The notes under the pieces are model-generated. The model did not search any database, was not told the DNA's origin, and worked only from the letters and a program-made list of their open reading frames with translations. Of a stretch of 64,000 bases of DNA, positions 49,600 through 61,600 are shown in pieces (the stretch's first letter is position 1; every line of letters begins with the position of its first letter). The translations under genes were made by a program, and so were the position numbers. The DNA is from Molanna angustata (Eukaryota; Arthropoda; Insecta; Trichoptera; Molannidae): positions 6,539,052 to 6,603,051 of the forward strand of contig OY754973.1 of NCBI GenBank assembly GCA_963576475.1. The letters run 5' to 3'.

Positions 49600-52500
49600 A
49601 TAATTAGATATTGCTTGTTGATCTTTGGATCAAATCGCAATCTTGGTATAATTTAATAATCTTGGTATAGCTTATCGTGTATTCTAAGATAGTTTTTTGG
49701 GTCTGTAGTATTTACTGAAGATACTTGTTTCAAAATGAAATGTAAGACTATGCGACCTTTAGCAAAGACGGAGACATTTGAAGTAGATTTCGAATAATTA
49801 CACCGTCCGATTGTTACACACGAGTTCACACGGTCTTTTTTTTATATATGTATATATGTGGAACATATTTTTATCGTATTTACTTTTTGGTTTGAGAAAA
49901 AAAATCCTATTTGCTTTTCAAATAGATAATAATAGGTACCTATCATTATTTTCCGGTCGATTGTATTACCGCAAATATAATAGCAAAGGTGAACTTTTTT
50001 TGTTCTTCTTGTCCGTTAATAAATTATATAAATGTGGTTAATATATTATCATCTCCATTACATCCGATAATAGCTTAAGTCCGACCATATTCTGCACTTC
50101 TCTAATTACTACCGTTAATTTAAAATGTATGTATATTATTTGTACATAATTATTAATTATCTGGCTACAATTATGATTCGTGAAAGTTTCGTAGAAAATA
50201 GTCGGTTATTTTTAGGTGAAGCATAACAAACAATACGAGAACGATTCGAAATAGCCGTTTGTAAATATTTGTACGATGCTTGTCCGTAAATGGGTGAATT
50301 TTTTATCCTGACAGACCCTCAGTCTCATTTACAATCATGTATCGTCTTATCCAAATCATACCCATCTATCATTGAAACGTTTCTCTTTTTCAAGAACATG
50401 CACATAGTAATGCCAAACTTTCCTTAATCGACCCTTGCTTCGCTCCAATAATTCCAGACTTATTATCTTGGACAGTAATTCCTTTTTTATTTTTCTTACT
50501 CTACCAGCATTGAATATGTTTAATAAGGTGGTATACATACTTGTTGTATAAATATTGTCATATTGATATACAGTTGATTCATTTGCATCTATAGGATTCC
50601 TGTGACTCGTATATTTTTCATTTTTTATGAATAATTTGACGACGATTTTATAATCACCTTACCGTCGTTATCAGGAGTTTATGTGTTCGTGCTTCAGAAT
50701 TTTTTTAAATACTGTTCTCTTTTGGAGTATTGATTGTGTTTTGAACCTACGTACATAGATATATCACATAATTTGTCATAATTCGTGCCATTGGACCCAT
50801 ATCTACCGTACCCGTTAAGTTTACTGGCTGTGGATTTCTTCCTGCATGGAGTATTTTTTTACTACTGTCATGGCCTTTTTCACCAAGGTAGTACATCAAA
50901 TCAAATATCAACTAAGTATCCATTCAGTGCTCAAATACTTATGTGGAGCATGCGCAGTGACACTCCGAAAGTTGCGATTGTTTATGACGACAATTGATTA
51001 AGTGTAATGAAATGAAATGATTTATTTTCCATTAATTTTAAGCCTTATAATAAACATACTATGTACATTTGTTACTATTTGGAAATTTACTGCTTCACTA
51101 AACGAATCTGTTCTGATGCAGTACTTTTCCAATTTGATCTAAGGTTGCATGTTATTGAATGCAAAAATAACAGAAATAATTAAACAGAAAGGTAAAAATA
51201 AACAGAAAAACATACAGTGACCTCTCAGTCAATTGTAATGGAAATGATGAATGGCACCAAGCTATGGTAGAAATTCTCAGGTTTTGAAGGCAGAGAGTAG
51301 TGAATTATGTTAGAATATTTTTAACAGTATATCAGCAGATTGTATTCTGCAATTATATTCAGCAAGTTTTTAAAGGTTGTTCCGTCTTTATAAAGTTTTT
51401 TTTTATTTAAAAGAGAAAACAAACATCAATGAAATATAAAATAAACAAAAAAACTACGAGACATTATTGTGCTTAAAAATGTTTTTGTCAAACACAAAGC
51501 GGCGGTATGATTGTTTGGTGAAATTGAATTTTGCGTTGAGTGCATCAAAAATTTGAAAAAATTGTAATATGATTTTTTTTCGGTATATTACATAGGTGAA
51601 ATTGGCGGTTAGTTAATATGTATTTTTCTGAGCACCCATGACAAAAAAATCTCATTGAGATGTATAATATGTTTGCCAGTATGGCAGCCATTAGTATAAG
51701 GTGAAAGTTTCGAGACAATTCTCTTATGAATGAAATTTAGCGTCGTCTTTAAATCTCGGGGGGTCTTAAACATACGGAGAAAATATTTCTATTGTGCGTG
51801 CTTAATAATATACAATTGAAGAAAATGACTTCTGAGCGTGGTTATAAATTAAAAATGACAAAATCTTTATTCATCAAATGTTTTCACATAATATTTTAAA
51901 TACGTAATAAAAATATTCAAGGCAAAATACCTATGTAGGTATGTCAAAGAAATTGACACAAATTGGTATACATACATATCTTCAATGAACTTCCCTACAC
52001 ATTTTTGAATTTCGATAAACTGCAAAAAAAACTTTTAAATCTAAATTTATGAAGACTATTCGTATCTGTGTGTTAAATTTAATTTCGCTAAGGTGTTATT
52101 TGTATTATTTATTTATTTATTTTATTTTTAATATATTTTATAATACAAATCAATATATAAATTCACTAGTAATAATATTCTTACATATTTTTCCCTGCAG
52201 TACCTCATCAAAAAGATTACAATCTTGTGCTTGATGAGGGAAGCACTTATAACAAAATAAAAAATATCAATACAAAGCAAAGTCAACATAAAAGTAAAAG
52301 TAATAAAATCAAATCATACATGAACAAAAAAAAAATCAAATAAACATCAAAAAAAGGTTGAAAATAAATGAAAAAGAAGAATACTCAAATGAGAAAACAT
52401 ATCAGAATACATATTCAAACGAATACATTGTGTAGATGCATTTAAATTTACCATTTACCGAGAACAATGGGCTAAAGGCAACAGATATTCAAGGAAGATG

Positions 52501-53147
52501 AAATACTATTTGTGGTCAATGTGTCTGCATGCAGTTATTAAATGTTTAGTATCTTCCCGTCCAAGTTCTTGGTTGAGAAGATAATTCTAAAACCGCTGGC
52601 GAACTGCGTCCGTGACTAGACAAAACATTAAACCTTAAGTAATGGCCGCTATATATGAGTTATTATTACTGAAATACATTATGATAGTTCATTGCTTCCG
52701 CAGTCGAATCGACATCTATATTTATATCTATGTTGTCTTCAACAAAGTGAAATTTGCTTCCTTTCGCAATAGCCCTGTCTAATTATTTTAACTCTGCAAT
52801 TTTGGTCCTAAGTGCCGCGGTCGAAATCAAGTGTAATCATTATCAGTTACATATATTTAAAATAGTTTATTTCAGAATATGTTTCTAATTTATTCCATTT
52901 GGAGACATTTTCTTGAAACATATACTCTTTGCTGTTAGGTTACGTAAAATGTATGATTCATTAAGTCATTATTTAAGAAAATAGAACCAGAATCCGGTTT
53001 TAACCATCTTGATTTTTTCCAGAATTCTGCTTTTTAAATGGCATATCTATTGAGATACAATTAATGTATTTTTTACTACCTCACTATATTGCAATATTGA
53101 ACCTATATCTGTATACCTACTTACACAACATACTAAAATATACATTA
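49600..53147. other. AT-rich region, no gene recognised
   Basis: A dispersed repeat at about 50885-50925 matches about 345-385. A (TTTA)n run at about 52108-52130 hints at a LINE tail, and the words tgatgagg/cctcatca around 52203-52235 form a small inverted pair. The remainder holds no feature I can support. Confidence 0.5.
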
Positions 53148-53155
53148 CTAATAGG

Positions 53156-54889
53156 CAGAGGCGGCTCGTGATTGAAATTATAGGCGGTGCATATTTACAT
53201 AAACATAATAATATGTACCTACATTCATCTTTATATTTCTTACGCAATTCTTGCTTCTGTGGGTTTTAAACACTGTTAAGATGGAAGAATTGCCAAATGC
53301 CACTTAATACGCCACTTATGCAGGATGCAAGGAAGTATTTATTATTTTTTGACAAATTTATTTGATTACTAGTAGGAAAAAAGTCCAATCTATGCGTATA
53401 TAGTATATGTTATCATAAAATAGTCGATTGTATTTTTTTTTCTCAAGCAATTTAAATGTACTTATTCAAATATTAATTTAACACGTACCCAATAACAAAT
53501 TGACACTTTCTGGATAGATATTTATCGTCTCATAGAGCTAGACTGAAAACACAATTAAAACTATACCTCATCTGGAAATATAACCCGATCCTTTATATAA
53601 CTCTATAAGTTGATTGGAATGAATTGCCTAATGGCAATAAGCCTACGAGTGTGTAATAAATTTGCATATATTATGTACATAGGGATTAATAAAAATTAAA
53701 TACACAAGCGAGAAATTCAAAATTTTTGTATTACAAATAAATTACTACAGTAAGATTTTATAAGTTAATTTTAATTAAGATTTTCATATCGTTTGGCCAA
53801 ATACATCACAATAAAAAAATTTATAAAAACATTTGTTATTTGTATAAAAAATGGATATTTCTTATAAATTAAAGTTTCATTAAATGCAAGGTAGGTACTC
53901 ACACTGGGTATATCTAGATGCAAATGAAAAAAAAACTTTCGACACTTTCATTTGTATAAACACTTCGATTACACGATTGTTTTAAATATGGATTTGTTTT
54001 TGGACACCATTGATAAAGCAATGAGACAGTCTTCTGTTATAATAAGAATATAATAATGTATTATCCTCAAAAATATTAGAAAAAATGCGTAGAAAATCAC
54101 CGATGGCACTCCTCAGTTGTCATTGAGATTGTACAAATAATTGTATGATAATTTACTATAAGACTGGATCGTAGGTATTTCAAATAGTTTTTAAATTGTT
54201 ATCACTCCATCGAAGTTGAAAAAATACCACGAGAATAAAGAACACGCAATTTAGTCGATATTATTTCATATCTTTATTCACTCTAGAAAGATGTTTTGTT
54301 TAAAAAACAGATAAATCGATGAATGACACTTTGTGTTCTGTGTGGACAACCGGTCAAACAGTCAAACTTGAATGTTGTTGTATAACATTATACGTTGTAT
54401 AACATTATACGTCAGTAAATGTAAAATAATCTTTACTAATCAAATCTAAAAGGTCGTTTTTACGCATGTTTTTGGTAACTCTTATTATGGACAGAATATG
54501 TCTACTATGCGCATGTGCGGGGCAGATCGGGCAGTGCACGACAACTGAATGATTACATCTCTTTCTAACGCATATGTAGACCAATGAGGCATTATAACAC
54601 CGACGATTTTGAACAAAATATAGAATTTGTATGAGGTCTCACATTTACTTACGGGCATTATTGAAAGTGCACATAATCCTTAATGCGCATGCGCGAAATA
54701 TATTTCGTACTACAGTATATACTCATGACTACACCGCGCATTCACCATGTACCTACAGGAAATTTACTACATACATATTATCATTGAAATGTATGTTTAC
54801 AAGTGTTTTGATAAATTTCTAGGGATATTTCTTTTTTATTTTAGTAAGCAGTGCAGTGCACTTATGCACACACTAAGAAACCGCCTGTG
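53156..54889. mobile_element. Non-autonomous hAT element, copy 2 (1734 bp)
   Basis: Same ends as copy 1 and its own 8-bp duplication CTAATAGG (53148-53155 and 54890-54897). Compared by eye, the only length difference from copy 1 is a 5-bp absence near 53862 (cttataaatt versus cttattatataaatt). The same small frame recurs at 54631-54822. Confidence 0.95.
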
Positions 54890-54897
54890 CTAATAGG

Positions 54898-56274
54898 TAT
54901 CATTTGTGATAATAACAAAATAAGACATTTGATATTGTAATTGATCCCAGACATACATAAGAATCGTGACGTTTTTGGCATTGACAATACTTGTTTGGTG
55001 ATATCAACGACAGCATTCATATAAACTTTTAGTGATTTAATATTTAAATGTAGATACTTTTATTTAAATTATGTCTTTTTGTCAAAACATAGGCATGTTA
55101 ATTTTGGTGATTTTTCATTGATGATGTGTTTTAAATTACCTATACTAATAAAATAATTTAATTTTTAAACGATACTCCAAGAAAGCAAAAATGTCAAATT
55201 TGTATTTATTAAATCTTTGACGAAGCTTGATATAATAAATTACAATAATCACAGTCTGTTTTTGCATTTACGCAAAGTTCTTTAATTTGAGGATATGGCC
55301 ATTTTAGTAGTGTGACTTTTTGGGTTCTATATAAATCTGTTAAATTTAAATACCAAACTTATACTTATTCTTCGCCATTCAAAATTATTATTAACACAGC
55401 GTGAAAATGTTGTCGTGTTTTTTGAAACTAGTTAAGGTCCATTCATCGTGAAATCGTATAAAGAGAATACATTAGCATATGATAATAATCTTTGCCAAAT
55501 TATGATGATTATCTCTACATCAATATCGAAGTTGTACACACGTGCGCATAAATTTGTATTCATTGGTGTGGAACAATACAATTTACATTAGTTGGGCATC
55601 CTTCGGATAGATAACATTGAACACTTTGGAATGTTGACATAAAAATCAAACGCACCTCGGGTCATAGAATAGACGATGACAACTTTCTAAATGAATTCAT
55701 TATCATTTGAAGACGATTTACATAATACGCTAATACGAAATTGGAAAGAATCTTATCCGTTTGAGTACGATTAATAGCTCGCCATGGTTACATTATTTAA
55801 TAGTTTTGTAAGAGAGGATAAGAAGAGTATAAGATAAATTATTGTTGAATATAAATGATTCGTAAGATTAATAGTTCCATGTCTTACATTAATGTCATCC
55901 CAGAGAAAGTCTTGCTTTATTATCATGTATGGTATTCATGTTCATATGTTTGTGTAATCCATGTTGAATATCCGGCCTAATAAAGGAATCTATTTCTTGT
56001 AATAACAAATATACATTTGATCAGTCCGTCTCGAAATATACAAAGAGAACCTCTGTCTTTTTACACTTTTGCAATATAATATGTTTATGCACAACGCATA
56101 TAAAACTGCATTCTATAATCAATTAATTGGCAACATATAAATAATCGAAACCATGTTTGAAAATTATGAGCAGTTTTTAGCAAATCAAAATAAAACGTAA
56201 AGTTAAATATTCTTTTTTCATAATTCTAGTTCTATCATGGAGTGACAGTTTCAAACATTGATTTTTTTTTATTA
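54898..56274. other. No gene or repeat recognised
   Basis: AT-rich sequence with only short frames and no splice-bounded coding stretch that I could support. Confidence 0.5.
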
Positions 56275-56282
56275 ATATAGAC

Positions 56283-56760
56283 CAGAGGTTCCCAAACTTT
56301 TTTTTCTCGTAGACCACTTTCAAAATTTTACTGATTTCTGTGGACTCTCTTCTGCTAGAGTTCTACCATATTCCCAAATCTCAACAAAAAATGTGAAGAT
56401 TAGATCTAATGATGGAAATTTGCGCCGCAGCTGAGTTCCAGCCGGAGTGGTAAAAATAAAAAGAAAATTAAGGGAGGATTTAAAAAAAAGAATTCAAGAA
56501 ATCAATGAGATAAATGATTGGGATATTAATGTCAAAACTTACCGAAAAATTTGGATTTTTTTTAAGTAGTGAATTTATCTGCCTGCATTGATAGATAAAG
56601 TCTAGCCATTTTTTTATTCTTTATAATCGAATCCAGATAAATTTTCGTGGACCCCCACTTACAACTTGTGGACCCTCATTTTTATTTCATGCCAACGTAG
56701 ATCTCCTTGAGTCTCCCGTAGACCCCCGGGGGTCCACCTGTACCACTTTGGGAATCACTG
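56283..56760. mobile_element. hAT MITE, 478 bp
   Basis: Ends CAGAGGTTCCCAAA and TTTGGGAATCACTG are inverted repeats with two mismatches. The 8-bp duplication ATATAGAC flanks it at 56275-56282 and 56761-56768. The interior repeats the 'gtggacccc' word in both orientations. No coding frame. Confidence 0.95.
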
Positions 56761-57427
56761 ATATAGACTATACAAACCAACCTTCTAAGATTATTTTTGC
56801 ATTATCTGGTCCATTATGCTCTAGTTGAAATTCGTGACAAACATACTTATATTTGCCATTTGCAAAATTCAAGTTCAGTTTTAATAGATTGATCCATTTC
56901 AAAAACTCGCAGTTTCTTTTAAGAATATATCTAGAAGGTCGTTTTAATTTGAAAAATATATAATAATTTTACATAATAATATACCGCGTGAACAGTCAAT
57001 CATTAATCAATATGGAGACCAATCATTTTCAAGGATTTAAATCCATTATTGTAGGCAGAAAAGATCGACCAAAAGACCGACAAAATTGAATTGATTAAAT
57101 TGTTTTTACTCTCCACTACTATGGAATACTCAGTAGAGAGATATGATTTCACTAAATAAAGGCTTATTTTTATATTAATTACTTCATTTTGATATAACTT
57201 ATAAATATAATATGTAGTGGAAAATTTGCTGTTGGATACAACTCACAATCCACTGTTTTTTTTTTTTTAATTTAAGAGGTATACTTTGATATGATGATTC
57301 CGAGCACTCCAGATTTCTATCGCTCATCAATAATATATAATTCTTACTGGAGTAACCTAATTACAATTTGTAACATTCTAAGTGGATATGAAATTATCGT
57401 CTATTGTGTAAGTATTATTTTGTGTAG

Positions 57428-57538
57428 GTAACAAATCTTTCACCCGTCGTTCGCCTCTTGAAAGTGTTAACTATCCAACGTCGCACAAGTCGAGGTCTCG
57501 GAACACCTCTACAAAAGAATTGGCCTCTTGGTTCGTAG
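57428..57538 (+). CDS. Orphan exon-like coding stretch of an unidentified gene
   Basis: A 111-bp open stretch lies between an acceptor (ttttgtgtag) and a good donor (G|GTGGGT at 57539), phase 1 at both ends. It reads NKSFTRRSPLESV, then HKSRSRNTSTKELASWFV. Base composition and codon use (CGT, TCG, ACC, TCT) are more gene-like than the flanks, and no repeat signature is seen. I do not recognise the family. Ser/Arg-rich content suggests a disordered or regulatory segment. Partner exons would lie in this region or beyond it. Confidence 0.35.
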   Translation, partial: VTNLSPVVRLLKVLTIQRRTSRGLGTPLQKNWPLGS

Positions 57539-57812
57539 GTGGGTCATTTGAGTTTTTGCTTACACTTACTTTATACATACTGTGTCTGCCCCCGCTGACA
57601 CAAGAATATTGTTTTCTCTACTCTCATCTCCAATTATTTCTGAAATTTATTATCCTCGCTAAAGATAGATTGACTTGGAAGAAACAAAAGTGTTAAAACA
57701 TCTCGAAATATCTTTGCATGACCTCAGCATACAGACACAATGGTTTGTATTGGTTGTAATTTCTTTTTTGCGTTTTTTGTTTATTGTTATTTCTTAATTA
57801 TTTCTTCTGGAA

Positions 57813-58047
57813 TTGATTCCTGGAGCATCATGGCGTTTCTCTATTGAATAAACAAAGTGCTAATTTTGTTTTCACTCATTTGATTCCTGGAGCATCATGG
57901 CGTTTCTCTATTGAATAAACAAAGTTCTAATTTTGTTTTCACTCATTTGATTCCTGGAGCATCATGGCGTTTCTCTATTGAATAAACAAAGTTCTAATTT
58001 TGTTTTCACTCATTTGATTCCTGGAGCATCATGGCGTTTCTCTATTG
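57813..58047 (+). repeat. 67-bp satellite, 3.5 copies
   Basis: Units start at 57813, 57880, 57947 and 58014 with ttgattcctggagcatcatg. The first three units differ by a single base (gtgctaat versus gttctaat). The last unit is cut after 34 bp. Confidence 0.95.
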
Positions 58048-58059
58048 ATGAAAACAGAT

Positions 58060-58397
58060 TCTTGTTTATTATTGGGGGGCATGGAAGGAGCCTCCACGAG
58101 AGATTGCTATACATAAAAAAGCAATCCGGCGCCCCCTGGTAACGGCATTAGTCGGCCAATCCTTTCAACACCGGACAGCCACTCAAAAAGTCCGACAAAA
58201 AAGCTCAGAGCCACTCACGACGACCCAAATATTAACATAGAGGGATTAAGTCAAGACAAAGAGACCATTTTATCGGATATCTGCAAAGACATAGATATGT
58301 ATACTGATGATACAGGAGACGCCCACACGACAAGGCGATATCCGTCGCTGAGTGGCAAGGTTCGGACCCGTAAAGTAAGTAAGTAAGTAAGTAAGTG
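58060..58397 (+). repeat. Interspersed repeat ending in (TAAG)n
   Basis: A GC-richer stretch ends cccgtaaagtaagtaagtaa. The same ending occurs at 27450-27470, so it is a dispersed element, perhaps a LINE or SINE tail. The translation shows no intact domain. Confidence 0.5.
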
Positions 58398-60979
58398 TTT
58401 ATTATTATAAGGGATACATTTTGTAATATAATAACTTCATTCAATAATGTTTAATACTGTGTTATCGTTTGTACAAATGATTTTTTTACTTATGTAGATT
58501 AGTAACACATTTCCTAAAGCTTCCACATATGTATTTTAAAGTTGAAATTAAACATCAATGTTGTATTTATTCAACATTAAATGTTATCCAGACATTATGT
58601 TATCATTGAAGTGTTATCCATTTAAGTAAATTATGTTATCATCCAATGTTATCCAGACATTATGTTTCATCCAAGAAACTTTCACCGTGACTTTTTGTTT
58701 TATCCATTGATATATTTATCTTATTCATAGCAAATATATTTTTATTTTTTGTTATACTTTGATGACGTACTTTGATATAACATTAGATTATGTAATATAA
58801 CATACATACATAGTTACATTTATTACATGGCTCCCATATATGTTCAGATAGAGTTACCTACGTACAATTCCAAATTGGTCACTCATTGACAGAACCTAAT
58901 ATATATATTCATCCTACGTTATATTTTTTTAAGAGAATCGCCTCAAGTGTATTTACTTTTAATTGTTGTCGTTAAAGAAAAACAAATCATACAGTATTTA
59001 GTTCAAAAAGATTATAAATAATTATCTAGATTAATTCGAAACCGCGGTGTCCATTATGCAAATCTTATGTAGGTAAAATTATTTCGGAATATTGCGTAAG
59101 ATTCAGCGCTTGTTCATTTCTTTATTTTGATGATTTTGAACAAATTACATAATATAAGCACAATGGCGGGCTCTATGCTATGGCAACATCTTCCAACCAA
59201 TTGTATGTATTAATTATACCAATTAATCTGAATTAAATAATAAAAACAAATAGTCAAATAACAATAAAAATAATAAAAAGGAGGGTAGAGGAGGGGTCAA
59301 GGATGTGATAAAGAGAAAAAATTAAGTGTTTTGTGTAAGGAAATGATTTCTTTTTATCACAAATATATCACGACTCTTTGCTTGACTACTGCGGAGATCT
59401 AGAGGAAATCTGTTCCATTTTATAGGACTCCTCGATCACAGTAAGTCGTTTTGTCGATTTACTTTAAACATCAAGGTGAAGTGAGTGGGAGATGCCTTCA
59501 AGAGAGTTTTACAGTTTTTTTAATGTAGTTCAAATCATTGAATAACGTCAGACCAATTTTGTAGTTAGTAAGTTAAGGGTTAATAAAATTTGGAAAAGAT
59601 GTTTTGTGACATCTTTTTTTCCGCAACCTTTCAAATCTATCGCACTGAACACCCATTTTTTATTTATTTCATGTCATATTGTTTGTATGCTCCTGTACAT
59701 AGTCGAAGAACCAAAATGATGTCTACATATATACTTGATATTCTTTTGTTATTAATAACATATTTAAACAATTGTCGGTTTTTTTACTGCGCCATGATAC
59801 AGATGCCTTCTGGGTGAACTTCCTACCTGCTGCTTATGAAATTAGATTCGTCGTTTGACGTTATAATATATTATATGAGATTGTAGTTTCAAAACAATCA
59901 TATGCACAATAGCATAGTTATTCAAATTGTAAAACTGATTAGAAATCTCACGAAATGGCTCATGTGATGTATAATTCATTAAGTTGGACATAATCCAGTA
60001 TGGGTAATGTTGTATTAAGATAGTTCGGTGTCCAGGGGCGATGCACTTGCCCGTATACCGTACATAATCAGTCATTACTATTGATATACGAAAAATTATA
60101 CTCTGCTACAGATGCTGTATGTAACTGTTAAATTAAAGGCCGTAAATTAACCCGGCTCAGTTGTGCGCCAGAGGTAACTTGTAGGAACAAATTCTTAATG
60201 TCACTTTTATGTACCTAAGAGATTCATCATAATCTATCAGATTACCTCGGGGGAATAAAAACACGATTTAGGATGTGAAGTATTAAAAAAACTGCAAGTA
60301 AATGAGATTTCGATATACGCAGTAGAGTTTTTATACAAACAAAACGATCCTTGTTTCATGGTAAGTAGGTATAATTTCTCGATTTGAATATACATATACC
60401 TATTTCTATTGATATTTTATTTTATTTTTTTGTAAACATTTGTTGTAATTAATATTTTGTATGGTATGAAGTTTTTATCTCTTGTTCATATTAAATTTCG
60501 CAGCTATAAATAGCTATTCCAGACACATATACACATAATAATCTGTGATTTATTAAATCGTACTTTCTATAAACAAATCACTCGCTCCGAATTCTGACAG
60601 TATTGTAATTCATTTTCACAGATCTCGTTTTGCTCTGACAATTAATCTTGTTATAGTTTTTTGTTTATGTACCACAGCAGTATCCGATTCATAGACGTGC
60701 TCCATCACATATCATGTCGGTACTTAGTCATGACGGAACATATTATATTTCTACACGTCGTTCGTATATAATTTTAAACACGTATTGTTTTCTATTAAAT
60801 GTTTAATAATAACATTTCACGCAACACCGTGGTTTATCGAGAGTCATTATCAACCAATGTCGTGATCTGGAGCAGACTAGGCTAGAAACTCGAGAGCATT
60901 TTGTAAAATTCAATATAGGATAGGCGGCCTAACTAAGAAAATACTTATTACATTATGTTTATGGATAGCTAATAAGGTT
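58398..60979. other. Largely unassigned region
   Basis: Short ATGTTATC-rich repetition around 58570-58660. At about 59390-59470 the minus strand reads RSPIKWNRFPLDLRSSQ, like the last part of a LINE RT (the frame ends near 59310), and a degraded SINE B tail lies at about 59165-59210. The remainder is unassigned. Confidence 0.45.
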
Positions 60980-61600
60980 ACCATACTTTCTGTATGTATG
61001 GGACTTTCACCGTGGTTACGCAAAGTTGGGTACACACGCATATACACACACACACACCTTTCCTATCCTATCCTAGTTTACCTCGGCCTAAAAACAACCT
61101 ACCTACATACCTGCCAGCTATATGCAAAAAAGTATTGTTGCATATAAATGTTCTCATTCTATCAACTGTCATCTTGACAAACACACCGCACCGCACCGCT
61201 CTTAAAATTATATCTTCAAAATCCGCTGAAATTAATTAACTTGTGAATTACTAGTGAAGTGTCAAAGTTTTCATACTACGCTGTGAATGTGGTGAAAAGA
61301 TTATTCAGAACCAGCACAATAAATATCGAGGCAAGGTAACTCCCTATACCTTCATCTTTTCCACCATATTCCTTGGTCCTTCGAGCCGGATATCTTGTAT
61401 TTTCCCGCATTCCTTGTTCCTCTGTCCCGCATATCTTGAATTTTCACGCATTACTTATCAAATTTATACATTTTTATACAAAATTAACATTATACATACG
61501 CTATTTACATTACATATTTCACACATACCCGCATTGATTGTAGTACCTAAGTACTTAATCAAATTCTTGTTTCATTAATTTTATTGTTGTTTAATCAATA
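60980..61600 (+). other. Probable LTR and leader of the BEL/Pao element
   Basis: Upstream of the gag ATG is a CA run (about 61040-61060), an AATAAA near 61318 and the words ttggtccttcgagccggata (about 61372-61391), a leader motif I associate with BEL-type elements. The LTR boundaries and primer site cannot be fixed without the 3' LTR, which is beyond the window. Confidence 0.4.

Noticed and set aside
59590..59817. Plus-strand 75-codon frame
   Set aside because: No recognised motif; it adjoins a probable minus-strand LINE relic.
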